The notes: generated by a model from the letters alone, not told the origin. Shown: positions 25,091 through 35,900, numbered from the stretch's first letter. The stretch: DNA of 64,000 bases from Nostoc sp. KVJ20 (GCF_001712795.1 NZ_KV757585.1:121013-185012), one strand, 5' to 3'. Made by a program: numbers and translations.

Positions 25091-25989
25091 ATTTCAATTT
25101 AGCAAATGCCTGTCCCCTCACCAATACCTGTATCAACTTAACCAACCGTACTATGGAGCTAAATCTTGATTTGGCAAATGCTTCTCCTGTCGTGACTGTC
25201 AACTACTCGAAGATAGAACTATGGCTAGTTGGGTGTGGCGGTACTGGTTCTTGGTTGGCTCCTTCTTTGGTTCGGTTAGGCAGAGTTCTTTCTCAGCAAG
25301 GTAAACAGGTGAAACTCTACTTTGTTGACCCGGATCATGTTGAGTCAGCTAACGTTTTACGCCAGTGCTTCTGTGATGCAGAAATCGGACTCAACAAAGC
25401 CAAAACCCTGGCGCTGCGCTATTCCCTGGCTTGGAAGATGGAAGTTACAGCGATCGCGCAACCTTTCCAATCCAAATGGATTATTCCCAGTTACAATACC
25501 CTGATTGTTGTCACTGCTTGCGTAGATAATGCCAAAGCCAGAGAGTCAATTACCCAAGTACTTCAGCACAACACTCATCGCACTGCGCCTCACATTTGGC
25601 ATTTAGATTGCGGTAACTCCAAGCGTAGTGGTCAGGTACTATTAGGTTCCCATCTGTCTACTAACCCCAATGACTATGATTTTGAGGCTTTAGGCTGCTT
25701 TCGCTTACCTGCGCCAACTCTACAGCAACCCGATCTACTGGTTTCACAACCAGAAGAGTTGGCAGACAACAACTTGTCCTGTGAACAAATGGCCTTGCTC
25801 AATAGCCAGTCCTTGAGTATTAACCAGCGAGTTGCTGCGGAAGCATTTGATTATTTGCTGCAATTGACGACGGGAAAACTACGACGATTTGCTACTTATT
25901 TCGACTTAGAGAGTGGTAGCGGAAAATCCCTGTATACAACGCAAGTCAGTATTATGCAGGCGATTCTCTTGAGTCATTCCTGTGCGTAG
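25081..25989 (+). CDS. PRTRC ThiF/E1-like adenylating protein
   Basis: 302 residues. WLVGCGGTGSWLAPSLVRLG (from about residue 48) is the ATP-binding Rossmann start of ThiF/E1 enzymes. YFVDPDHVESANVLRQCFCDAEIGLNKAKTLA carries the conserved Asp, Arg and Lys, and VVTACVDNAKAR is the E1 D-N motif. It would activate a C-terminal Gly of a small protein. The first 40 residues contain a near-duplicate (MEVNFNLANACP and MELNLDLANASP), and a second start at 25153 is possible. The ATG at 25081 overlaps the stop of the JAMM gene. It ends the operon and is followed by small dispersed repeats. Confidence 0.85.
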   Translation: MEVNFNLANACPLTNTCINLTNRTMELNLDLANASPVVTVNYSKIELWLVGCGGTGSWLAPSLVRLGRVLSQQGKQVKLYFVDPDHVESANVLRQCFCDAEIGLNKAKTLALRYSLAWKMEVTAIAQPFQSKWIIPSYNTLIVVTACVDNAKARESITQVLQHNTHRTAPHIWHLDCGNSKRSGQVLLGSHLSTNPNDYDFEALGCFRLPAPTLQQPDLLVSQPEELADNNLSCEQMALLNSQSLSINQRVAAEAFDYLLQLTTGKLRRFATYFDLESGSGKSLYTTQVSIMQAILLSHSCA

Positions 25990-26062
25990 GCGTAGCCCGC
26001 ACTTGTCTACGAGACGCTGCGCGTAGCTTGCTTCCACGTTCGCGTAGCGTCCCGTAGGGAAG
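25983..26062. repeat. cluster of small dispersed palindromic repeats
   Basis: Words of the GCGTAGCGTCCCGTAGGGAAG and GCGTAGCTTGCTTCC type follow one another just after the ThiF stop. Related words are at 3962, 14158, 43610, 44895, 48322 and 57235. They are typical of Nostoc intergenic regions. Confidence 0.7.
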
Positions 26063-26152
26063 TGGTACGACAAAGCTCATTGACCGTCGTAGACATCGCT
26101 CCCCTCTCAAGTTAATAACCAAGCACTGTACAGCAGCTTCTGTACAGTGACT

Positions 26153-26875
26153 TCAATTGAGCAAACCAGCCCGCAACGCTAATACAGCTGCTTGGGTGCG
26201 ATCGCTTGCACAAAGCTTGTTCAAAACCCCACGTACATATACTTTTACGCTTCCCAGGCTGAGATAGAGTTTCTGGGCAATCTCGTTATTGCTATAGCCT
26301 TGGACAATTAACTCCAAGACTTCCAGTTCCCGATTTGTCAGTGGATCTGCTTGCAGAATGCTTGCTTGCTCTGGATCAATTGCAGAGATCGTCACCGTCT
26401 GAGTAGCATTCGGTTTCACCATAGCCGCCGCTCCTTGACGAGTATGCTTGAGAATAATACGAGCGATCGCTGGATCAATCCAAGACTGACCTTCATGGGT
26501 GATATGCAGCGCTTCCAACAACAACTCGAACTTAATTGTCTTCACACAGTAAGAGTCTGCCCCGGCTGCAAACGCTGCCAGTACCATCTGCTCTTTGGCA
26601 AAGGAAGTGAGCATCATAACTTTAGTCTGTGCTGCTGTTTCCGACACTAGAGATTCCCGAAACTGCTGCACCAGCCATATTCCGTCCCTATCCGGCAAGC
26701 CAATATCAACGATCGCTATGTCTGGTTTTGTACTTTGAAGCAGTTTCAACCCATTGGATGCTGTAGCTTCATCACCCACGACTTGAATACCTTCTTGCTC
26801 GTTGAGAGAACTACGCATTCCAATCCGCGTTAAGCTGTGGTCTTCAATAATTGCTACCCGAATATCTACCATCAT
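26153..26875 (-). CDS. NarL/FixJ-type response regulator
   Basis: 240 residues. An N-terminal receiver domain (VAIIEDHSLTRIGM; phosphorylation site Asp57 in IVDIGLPDRDG; Lys in SYCVKTIKF) is followed by a LuxR-type helix-turn-helix (LTNRELEVLELIVQGYSNNEIAQKLYLSLGSVKVYVRGVLNKL). It should act as a transcription factor switched by phosphorylation. An ATG one codon in is also possible. A sensor-kinase-like gene lies divergently at 27613, separated by 737 bp, and may be its partner. Confidence 0.9.
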   Translation of the reverse strand: MMVDIRVAIIEDHSLTRIGMRSSLNEQEGIQVVGDEATASNGLKLLQSTKPDIAIVDIGLPDRDGIWLVQQFRESLVSETAAQTKVMMLTSFAKEQMVLAAFAAGADSYCVKTIKFELLLEALHITHEGQSWIDPAIARIILKHTRQGAAAMVKPNATQTVTISAIDPEQASILQADPLTNRELEVLELIVQGYSNNEIAQKLYLSLGSVKVYVRGVLNKLCASDRTQAAVLALRAGLLN

Positions 26876-27612
26876 TTACCTCAGCAGCTTGGTAACTATA
26901 CTTTTTTAACTGTCGAATATGGTTTCAAGGAAAGGATTACTCCATTGGACGAAAAATTTTAGCTATTTAGCCAAAATGTGGCTATTGAGATGCAAAGCGG
27001 CATTTCAATGTTATTAAACCTCATCCAGGTTGAAACCAGTAGTTTTTACAGTATTGGTTGAAAAGTTCATATATCAAGGGCTACATATCTCAACTGGCTG
27101 TTGAAAAAGCTCCAGTGTTCAAAATGGACATCGTTTAATCTGAAAATTCTCTGAAAAAATCTTCCTAAAGTATAAAAAAATATAAAAGCACTGAAGTTAA
27201 ACTGAAACCAATACAGTTTATTCTGACTTGTGTCCACATCACACTTAGAGGAGGATGTAGCTTATTTCTAAGCGAGAACCCTGGCTCTTACACATAACAT
27301 AGCCAGATTAACAATTCGTAATTACGTTATGCATGGGAATTTAGACCTCAATCATAAGGTTGTGACCTGTAGAGATGGGAGACTATAACCAGTTTCTTAA
27401 TTACCAATTACGTAGCTTGCTTCTTGTCGGAGGCGAGTATTACGAATTAGTAATTATATTTACCAGTGCCTTGAGTTTTAGAAAAATCTGATGAATCTTC
27501 ATCGCTGCGTAGTGGTTAGCATGGTGCTTGAAAATACACTTTTGACAACGAAATTTAGCTTTATTACTCTTTTTCTATACTCAAAAGAAATTAGGTTTAT
27601 CAAAGGCGTTTT
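26876..27612. other. 737-bp intergenic region between divergent signalling genes
   Basis: AT-rich with no supported gene. An ATTCGTAATTACG-type word (about 27312-27325) has partial inverted copies at about 27437-27455. AGGAGGATGTAG near 27250 looks like an SD and start, but the ATG is followed at once by TAG. The region presumably holds the promoters of both flanking genes; I cannot place them. Confidence 0.4.
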
Positions 27613-28752
27613 ATGAACACTTTATCTTGGAATATAACTTCAGAACAAAGAAACCAAAGAATTCTGCTAGTGGATGACTCAGCTGACAGCCTCCGCTTGC
27701 TGCAAGTCACTTTGAAGCTGAAGGGATACAACGTGATCATAGCCGACAGTGGTGCTGAAGCATTGGTAAAAATTGCCGAATCTCCTCCCGATTTGGTACT
27801 GCTAGATGTGGTGATGCCGGATATGGATGGCTACGAAGTTACTCGGCAAATTAAGCACAATTCAAACTTACCTTTTATCCCAATTTTGCTGGTGACAGGT
27901 TCTGAAAAATCAAGTGTCGTCAAAGGTTTAGATGCAGGTGCAGATGAATTTATTTGCAAACCGGTAGATAAGAAGGAATTACTGGCCAGGGTGCGGGCTT
28001 TGTTAAGACTGAAACATAGTATGGACGAACAACTGTTCCTTAGTCAGCGACGGGAAGATTTTGTGACCCGCCTCACTCACGACCTGCGAACTCCGTTGAT
28101 AGCTGCTGACCAATTCCTAAAGTTGCTACAAAGAGGTGTTTTTGGCAATACCTTATCAGCAATGCGTGAATCTTTAGAACAAATGGCTCAGAGTAACCAA
28201 ACTTTGTTGTCAATGGTCGATACCTTGTTAGAAGTTTACCAGTATGAAGCTGGAGGCAAAACTTTGGATTTTTTTGTAGTTGACCTGTGGGAATTATGTC
28301 AGCAAGTAGTGCAAGAACTAATGCCTTTGGCCGATGTTAAACATTTAACTCTCAAAGCTGTCTTGACAAAGGGTACTGAAGCTTCTTTAGTTAGAGTTAA
28401 AGGCGATCGCCTGGAACTACGCCGACTTCTCACTAACTTAGTTGGTAACGCCATTCGCTTCAGCGATGCTGGATCAGTAGAAGTTCGCCTCAATTCCACT
28501 GTTCAAGGGGTAACTATTGAAGTAGAGGATACAGGTATTGGCATGAATCCAGAAGAACAATTACTCTTATTTGATCGCTTTAGACAGGGCAAGCATCAAC
28601 GTCGTGGGAACGGTTTAGGATTATATTTATCCCGTCAAATTGTTGAAGCCCATCAGGGAAATATTTCTGTTTCATCGACTGTTGGGAAAGGCAGTATCTT
28701 CACTGTTTATTTACCTGTGGCAACAGCTTATTCAAAAATGTTATCAGCATAA
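27613..28752 (+). CDS. receiver-histidine kinase fusion
   Basis: 379 residues. A receiver domain comes first (Asp65 in LVLLDVVMPDMDG, Lys116 in FICKP). A HisKA domain follows with His156 in THDLRTPL, then an HATPase domain (LRRLLTNLVGNAIRFSD, VEDTGIGM, GNGLGLYLSRQIVEAHQGNI). No transmembrane or sensory domain is present, so it is a cytoplasmic relay kinase controlled by its own receiver, a common cyanobacterial layout. It has an AAAGG-type SD. It may signal to the regulator coded at 26153-26875. Confidence 0.9.
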   Translation: MNTLSWNITSEQRNQRILLVDDSADSLRLLQVTLKLKGYNVIIADSGAEALVKIAESPPDLVLLDVVMPDMDGYEVTRQIKHNSNLPFIPILLVTGSEKSSVVKGLDAGADEFICKPVDKKELLARVRALLRLKHSMDEQLFLSQRREDFVTRLTHDLRTPLIAADQFLKLLQRGVFGNTLSAMRESLEQMAQSNQTLLSMVDTLLEVYQYEAGGKTLDFFVVDLWELCQQVVQELMPLADVKHLTLKAVLTKGTEASLVRVKGDRLELRRLLTNLVGNAIRFSDAGSVEVRLNSTVQGVTIEVEDTGIGMNPEEQLLLFDRFRQGKHQRRGNGLGLYLSRQIVEAHQGNISVSSTVGKGSIFTVYLPVATAYSKMLSA

Positions 28753-28882
28753 AAAGTTTGGTAAATCGAGCTTAAGGATTTGCACTGAAATAACCTACCT
28801 ACTTTATCAAAAAAAACTGATAATCAAGGCTTTCAGTTATTCAAAAAGGTAACTTATTGATGCGTGCCTTTTAAGGTAAGTT

Positions 28883-29209
28883 TTACCAAGATTCATCGGG
28901 TTCAGGTGGACGCCAACCACGAGTAGTTGAACTTTCATCACCTAGTCGATCAATTGCCCCAGGATCGCTATTGAGAAATTCATCTAAATCTTCATATCCA
29001 CTTGGATAATAAAAACCTGATGTAGGTTTGATAGGGTTTTTCTTAATTATTATGCTTTCACCAGGTTTGAGATGAGCATATTCGGGGTAATGATCATCTT
29101 GGGATATATCATCAGAAGGAACGATCAACTCATCTCCTGGTGAATCTGGGTCATCGTCATAAAGCATTACTAATAAACCATCTTCTAGTCGTTGAATTCT
29201 TTTATTCAT
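28883..29209 (-). CDS. small acidic hypothetical protein
   Basis: 108 residues from ATG 29209 (MNKRIQRLEDGLLVMLYDDD). The upstream frame to 29278 looks non-coding. The protein is rich in Asp, Pro, Glu and Ser, with a short beta-like centre (HLKPGESIIIKKNPIKP), and ends with WRPPEPDESW. No family is recognised. It lies between the kinase and polymerase-like genes, opposite to both. Confidence 0.5.
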   Translation of the reverse strand: MNKRIQRLEDGLLVMLYDDDPDSPGDELIVPSDDISQDDHYPEYAHLKPGESIIIKKNPIKPTSGFYYPSGYEDLDEFLNSDPGAIDRLGDESSTTRGWRPPEPDESW

Positions 29210-29477
29210 AAAATCTAGTGGTAACTTCAAAATTGTGTAGCTTAAGTAACACAGTGGAAAAGTAACACGGTGGAACAATGATAATACGATTAAAAGCGCT
29301 GTTCAGCTATTTAACTTTCTTGGAAGTCTGCTAGCAGAGCTAATACCGTATAAAATACCGTCTGCCATGAAATCAGTAAATTATCCACTTGGATGATTTT
29401 ATCGAGTGTAATTTCGTGCCAAGGTGAATATTGGAGTCTTATGCTTGCTAAATAAGCTATCTAATAGATGATTGGTA

Positions 29478-32400
29478 ATGGATTTAACCACTAGAGTCTT
29501 AGAAGGTTCTGGTTTGAGCATACCTATCTTTGATGGGTCGTATAACAATGGTAAGGGGAGATATTTATCTGAACCAGAAATCATTAAAAATTCTCTGCTC
29601 GAACAGATGTTTGAAGCAGAAGATTTACAATCTCTACTACTGGTTAAAATTGACAGTAAAAATCCAGATGCCAACCATTTAAGACAAAGAACCTTTCAGG
29701 ATGGAATCCGACGCAAGTTAGCTTTCAGTTCTGGCAATAGTTATTACTTTGCTGATGGTTCACTGCATAAAAAAATTAGACGCTTATTCGCTACAGAAAC
29801 GGATACTGCCTGTCGCTATGGTTCTTTACTAGTTAGTAATTGCTACAAAGGCTCAGAAACTTTTACAGGGCTACGAGTCAAAATAGTGGACTTTGAAGAT
29901 CCACAGTATGCTCATTATAAAACAGGAGACTGTCACGGCAAGATTTCGCCCCAACTTGCCAAACAATTGGGAGGAGAAAGGAATTGTCCATTCCAATTTC
30001 GGTTTGCCTGGAGGAGTAATTGGGCTGAACCAGATAATTCCCTGTGCCCAAAAACTAGTTTCTTATCCAAAGGTACTTTCCTACCCGATGCGACTTTGAC
30101 TGATGCCCAAGGCTACGACATTATTATGGATCGTTCCTCAATTAAAGGCATTAAAAAGTCGGAACTCAAAAACTTAATACCCTGCGGTGACTATGAGTTT
30201 CCCCAAGCGGTAATCGGGAATAGAGGTAACGCCAAAGCTACCAGCTACGATAATAGTTGGCAGTTTACCATTTGGTACTCAGAAGAAGCAGTCAGGCAGG
30301 ATTTAAGTAAACCCACCGAAGAAAAAGCTAGAGAACTTGCCGAGTTACAGCGTAATCCCTTGGTGTTGGCAAAATACATCATCCAACAATATGACAAACA
30401 ACAGCGATCGCAGCAAGAGCAGTCAGAAGAAGCTTTTAACGAAATTGAGGGTAATGCTAACAATCAAGCGCAGGAATCTCGCTGGATTTCGCTATTACGC
30501 AGCGATAAATATGGTCAATTGATTGAAACCCCCAAATTCCGCAAGTTTGCTACCGATTACATAGCCAATCAATGGCGTGACCTAGCAATCAAGGGTGGAT
30601 ACAACCATAATTCGGGTATGGCAATGCCGTGCGATCGCCTAACTCGTGGCACAATCTGTGTACCCCATCTACCGGAAGGAGATGTCATTCTCACCCGTTA
30701 CCCCATCGTCAATTCAGACAACATCCGCCTCTACCAAAACATCCACGACCCAGAATTGAAAAAAACTCGCAACGTAGTTTGGATTCACCCCAAGGATGCC
30801 GAGGAATACCACCAAGCCGATTTTGACGGCGACCAATTAATGGTCAGTTCTGCCAGTAAACTGCCTAATATTGCTCAAGAAACTCTCCGCGCAGGTGAAC
30901 CGGGGCGATTTGAGCCAGTTAAACAACGCCCTAAGCTGGCGTATACGGAAATTACAGATGAACAAGGCAACTTAAAATACAAAAATTTAGCAGAGATTGC
31001 TGCTGCCAGCAGTCAAAATAAAGTAGGGCTGGTAGCAACAAATATTGGGCGTGTACAGTCATCAATGCCCCAAGACGGGGAGAATGTAGAGCGATTTGAA
31101 AAACGACAAAGGAAGCTACTAAACCGTCTATTTCAGGCACTTCAGGTTGAGGTAGATTCGCCCAAAAGTGCAGAAAGATTGGAAGATATCAAGGAAATAG
31201 GCGGGGAAAATTTACTCGCCGATGCCAAAAAATGGTCAGAGTCTCACCCCAGTTACTTCTTTGACTTTAAGAAAGATGAACGGCTTTATCGCTCCTTTGC
31301 CATGCCTGCGGATGCTCCCGGCTCAATTAACGTCATTGCAAGAGTTGTAGTCAATCCTTTATGGGAACCAACACGCATTCGCAGCAGAGATAGGCATGAG
31401 TTTCGCTACCTGTTTCCTAAAGAGACGCTATCTGTAGATGCCCTGGAATGGGCGGAGGAACTGAAAACAAGGTTTCAGCAAGCTAGAGACGAAATTAAGG
31501 AACGGGTGGGAGATGACAGGGAAGCCTTTAATGAGGAACTAGGGAAGCTCTACGAAAGCTATCGGGCAGAAATTGATGAATTATTCACCAGTCCAGAAGA
31601 GAGATTTGTAAATCCTGCGGACAGGCTCAGTCAATGCGTAGCGTCTCGCAGAGAAGGTGCAGCGGCACTGTGGCATACACAACACACCCGTCCAGAATTA
31701 GATCGGCATCGCAAAGACTGTTTGAAGCTGGCAGAACAGATGGAAATTACGTTTTCGTTTCAGCACGATTATGAACTGCCAAGTGTTGCATTACCACAGG
31801 ATATTTATGTTTTGAGTGTTCCTTTCGGTGCAGGTGCTATTAAATGGAAAGAATCTTTGGAACAAAAGGGAATTAAATTTGATGCCACGATTCATCCTCA
31901 ATTACCTTTGATTGAATTTGCTTTGAAAGACTTATCCCCCAAAGTAGTTGATAAATTAGCAGCTAAATTTGGTGAAAATATTAACGATTTAGATGAACTT
32001 AATATCCCCAAAGATTTAAGAATTATCTCACCAGCAGATCATAGTTGGGCAACATCACGTCAGGATTCAGGTGTTGGTGCTTTGGCATATAACCTGTTTA
32101 CAGAGGAAGTATGTCAACAGCTTCAAGATTTTCAGTTTGATGAAATTAAAGTGTTGGGTATCAAATACAATGACTTCGCCAATGAAAACTTTGCTAGTAA
32201 GCAATGGAAAAAGCGCAGCGTTACTTTGGAAGTAGGAGTTTTTGAGTTACCTGAATCACACCCAGAGTTTTATCGTTACAACGGTATACCGATATTACAG
32301 ATTGATGGTAAGAATTTAGGCACTTTTGCTCCTGATAGTCCGAAACTGCCGATTGGTGCCACATTTGCCGCTACTTTGCAACCAGATGGCTCTAGTATTA

Positions 32401-32849
32401 TCCTCAAGGTTAATCCTGAGTCAATCAATCTGCCAGAAGTTCCATTGCCAGAATCAGAACCAACGTTAGAGACTGCTGGGCAATTCCGAGCCATTCACCG
32501 TGAACTCTGGCGTAAAGAAATATTTGATAATTTGGTAGGAGCGATCGCTACTACCTACGACCAGCGACAAGCCAATCAATCTGCAAGTAATGAAATTGAG
32601 CAGTTTAAAATTGGTAGCCATTGGACTGCTTATGTGCAACCCAGTGGTGATTTTATTGTGCGAAATGAAGATAAGCGGACGATTTGCCGAGGTAATCTAC
32701 AGACGGGTGAGGAGATATTTCCACTTTCAGAAGAACGTGCCAGTGAGCTAGAAGCGATGATTTCAGAGAGGGAACGATTACTTTACAGAAAACATGAGTT
32801 ATCACATAATGGACACCATGTTAGCAGTCAGAATATAGAGTTGAACTAA
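29478..32849 (+). CDS. two-barrel RNA polymerase-like protein (YonO/QDE-1-type)
   Basis: 1123 residues from ATG 29478; a TTG two codons earlier is possible. HQADFDGDQLMV (D448, D450, D452) is the metal-binding signature of the catalytic double-psi barrel of RNA polymerases (NADFDGDQM in bacterial beta'). Further upstream, TGDCHGKISPQLAKQL, PFQFRFAW and LSKGTFLPDATL...MDRSSIK follow the order DG.G.IS, FQ.R, KG.L..D..L and SM.K of the first barrel of QDE-1/eukaryotic RdRPs. K198 would be the barrel lysine. TRYPIVNSDNIRLYQN lies where other polymerases have their P-loop-like NRAPTLH segment. It is thus a single-chain RNA polymerase homologue, probably for plasmid transcription, priming or RNA-templated copying. 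Activity is not proven. It is convergent with the nuclease-NTPase gene. Confidence 0.75.
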   Translation: MDLTTRVLEGSGLSIPIFDGSYNNGKGRYLSEPEIIKNSLLEQMFEAEDLQSLLLVKIDSKNPDANHLRQRTFQDGIRRKLAFSSGNSYYFADGSLHKKIRRLFATETDTACRYGSLLVSNCYKGSETFTGLRVKIVDFEDPQYAHYKTGDCHGKISPQLAKQLGGERNCPFQFRFAWRSNWAEPDNSLCPKTSFLSKGTFLPDATLTDAQGYDIIMDRSSIKGIKKSELKNLIPCGDYEFPQAVIGNRGNAKATSYDNSWQFTIWYSEEAVRQDLSKPTEEKARELAELQRNPLVLAKYIIQQYDKQQRSQQEQSEEAFNEIEGNANNQAQESRWISLLRSDKYGQLIETPKFRKFATDYIANQWRDLAIKGGYNHNSGMAMPCDRLTRGTICVPHLPEGDVILTRYPIVNSDNIRLYQNIHDPELKKTRNVVWIHPKDAEEYHQADFDGDQLMVSSASKLPNIAQETLRAGEPGRFEPVKQRPKLAYTEITDEQGNLKYKNLAEIAAASSQNKVGLVATNIGRVQSSMPQDGENVERFEKRQRKLLNRLFQALQVEVDSPKSAERLEDIKEIGGENLLADAKKWSESHPSYFFDFKKDERLYRSFAMPADAPGSINVIARVVVNPLWEPTRIRSRDRHEFRYLFPKETLSVDALEWAEELKTRFQQARDEIKERVGDDREAFNEELGKLYESYRAEIDELFTSPEERFVNPADRLSQCVASRREGAAALWHTQHTRPELDRHRKDCLKLAEQMEITFSFQHDYELPSVALPQDIYVLSVPFGAGAIKWKESLEQKGIKFDATIHPQLPLIEFALKDLSPKVVDKLAAKFGENINDLDELNIPKDLRIISPADHSWATSRQDSGVGALAYNLFTEEVCQQLQDFQFDEIKVLGIKYNDFANENFASKQWKKRSVTLEVGVFELPESHPEFYRYNGIPILQIDGKNLGTFAPDSPKLPIGATFAATLQPDGSSIILKVNPESINLPEVPLPESEPTLETAGQFRAIHRELWRKEIFDNLVGAIATTYDQRQANQSASNEIEQFKIGSHWTAYVQPSGDFIVRNEDKRTICRGNLQTGEEIFPLSEERASELEAMISERERLLYRKHELSHNGHHVSSQNIELN

Positions 32850-32919
32850 AGTGGTAAAGGAGATTATTTAAATGTGCGACTGGATTGCGTTGCTGTAAAA
32901 AATTCTCTAGCTTTTAATT

Positions 32920-35900
32920 TTAATCCATTCCAGATCGATATGAGTTTTCTATCGGCAACCAAGGATGAGGATTATTACCATCAAAATTACAATTGTGTGG
33001 TATCCACCCTACTTGTTGTAGGTCTTCCCAAAGCCATGTATAAGCTAAATGAGTTACAGGATAAGATCCGAGCATATTTCTTGAAATAGGAGATGTAGAT
33101 GTAGATGAAGATATAGATTTGGATTTTACTGAAAAGTGTCTTCTCCATTGTGGATATAAAGACTGTATTTTTTCCAAAGCCGATTGTACATTAGACTCTT
33201 TTTCTGAAAGTGGATAATCCCTCAATTGAAATTTAACTTCACTGGAACTACCTTCAGGTAACGATTCCCAGTACCAATTCCAAGTAACTGAATTTGAACT
33301 AGAACTAGGTGGAACAATAACACCTACTAATCTAGCTGGCAGAATAGATGCTAGTGGAAGTTTAGGCAAAAATTTGGGGTGTAAATTGTTCACCAATTGC
33401 TGATAACCTTCAAATGCTCCTAGATAAACATCTTCCACATACTTTCGTAGGATCTCATTAGATATGAAGTTGTTGTGTCTAAAGACTATGAAAGAAGTTG
33501 GTAAAGACAGATCAGTTTGTTTTCTTCTACGAGCTGCTTCCATTTCAATCTTAAGTTGAGTCAGACAATGCTGAAACACTGGTGGAAAGTGTGAATCACC
33601 AATTTTGACAAGGACAGTTTCAAGTTGAGATAAAGGAATTGGGTAAGAATAGTTAGGATAATTTTTAGGATGGCGATTGGTTATGTAGAGCGCACTAAAC
33701 CATGCAGCTTCCAAGGACAAACATCCAGCCTCTACTGGTAAGGATCTCTCATTCAAAAGTGAACTTATGACTTGTTCTAGAGTCCATTTCCATGCCCACG
33801 ATATGTGCGAATAAGGAAGAAATCCTTGAAGAGTTTTCCACCCCAATGAAAATAAATAATCAGAATCTTCTGTGCTTAGAGGTAATTCAACGACATCCGG
33901 CAGGTTTTCATTACCAGAATGCCAAGCAACCTCTACCCATGCCGTTGAAAACGGCGCTTCTGAAGGTGAAGTTGTTCCCAGTACTCTTTGACTCAACCGC
34001 ACTCCTAATGTAGGTAATTTTCCATTTTCCTGAAGGAAAGGAATTGGTGATGAGAACGCTTTAAATCCACTAACCCATGCTTGCATAGCGTCTCGTACCT
34101 GTTGCCCAAGTTCCAAAGAAGATAGGGATGAAATCTCTCTTGAGCGTCCATGAAAAGCTAGTGCCTCGCTTACTATATTAGCTGCTAGAGCAGGTTGATT
34201 TGTAACAATAGGAGTGAGCAATTTAGATACTTGACTGGGTGAAAAGGTAGCAACAGCAATTACCAGAGGATATTGCCAAAGCTCAAGGCGTTGTCGGTCT
34301 TTAGCAATTTTCTCGATTAGGGAAATATCCGATGCTAAAGATTGAGCAGCAAACCATTGTGTCAAAATAGGTAGGGGGAATCGTAAGCTATCAGCATTCT
34401 CGACAATTAATCTTGAATCTATAAGCTGTTGTCGCTCAGTCCAGGAAGTAATTTCATTTGATGGAACTATTGTACTGCCCCTATCGATACAAGCTGCTGC
34501 GAGTTGCTCTAAAAATTTGCTTGCCTTGAGTACGTGTTCCCGTAACGGACGAAGGGAACGCTCCACTAGATTTGATAAAAGTTGTTCCTTCGACTGAGGT
34601 ATCGAGATAGCTGACTCTCGCAAGTAACTACTAAGGATGACTGCAAATAAAGGTCTGAGAATTGCATCTTGAACCGATTCGGATAAGCCTTGGTAAGAAA
34701 AATATTGTCGTCCCGATAATCTTTTAATTAGTGCCTCAGCCTCCTGTTTGGAAAGAAGATTAACTGTTATTGACTCTGGGGCATTCACAAACTCCATGAT
34801 AGGTCTACTAATGAGAACTATCGTCGTGTTTTTCCATACTTTGATAAGAATCCTGGCTTCTTTAAGAAGCTTAACTGCATTAGTGATTCCAATATCATCT
34901 ACATTGTCAATAATTACTAAACTAGGCTCATTTGCAGGATTATATAAATCACTAGCATCTTCTTGTATTACTTTTTTTAGTAAATTATCTTTTATCTGTT
35001 CTGCCTCAAAAAAAATAGGAAATGGAGCATTGATATTTTCCTTAGCTTCTTGAATTGTAATTTGAAATAAACGCTCGCCAATCAAGGATTTTCCTATTCC
35101 CATTTCTCCAGTTATAATAATTAGTTTTCCTGGCAAAAGCTTTAGCTCATTTGGAGGTAAACCAATAGACATATCATCAGCAAGGGCAATTGCTTCGTCT
35201 TCTTTAATTCCTGCACCTTGCCAACTAGCAATACAGCGTGCCTTAGACAGTAGCATTGACTCATCTAACCGAGTTATGTAGCGAACAAATAAAGCTGTGG
35301 GATTCGCTCCCGTTGACCGTAATTGAATGTTTCCACGACTTAAGAGATGTGATAGATTTTTGGCATCACGCCGCCCTTTCTTAGTAATTAGATTTATACC
35401 TTCTGCAACTAATACGTTCCAAATATTTTCTTCTTGGAGTTGATTTTCTATAATTTGTGAAAGTAAAGTTTGTGCTGTTTTTGCATCTCTCTGAGAGTTA
35501 TCAAAGTCGGCAATAACAATCCGAAGACGCTTGAAAATTTCTGAATTATAAGGAATATATTCCTGATTCAGCTTTGATATAAATTCATCAGTTATTTCCT
35601 TTAAACTGTCTGTTCGCCCTTGCCCAAGTCGCTCAATATCCCGGCTCAGGTCATCTCTGATTATTGAACTTGCTGTAGAGTCAGTTAATAAAATGCCATA
35701 TAGCAATGGATCGTCTGCAAGACCACGAGTTAATTTAATAATCGCTTCCCAAAACTTTTTATCTCTCTTCAGACCATGTTTTGCCTGAAGCTCTATAAAT
35801 GTGCCATCTGTAAGTGTGATATTAATATCATCTCCTGGTCCATCTGTTTCTGCTGCCACAGCAATAGGTACATCCATAGTTGAGTGTTCAATCCAACGTA

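Noticed and set aside
27250..27262. AGGAGGATG as a start site upstream of the receiver-kinase gene
   Set aside because: The ATG is followed immediately by TAG and no frame continues.
32874..33089. Small plus-strand frame at the end of the nuclease-NTPase gene
   Set aside because: It lies almost fully antisense to the C-terminus of the convergent gene and has no features of its own.
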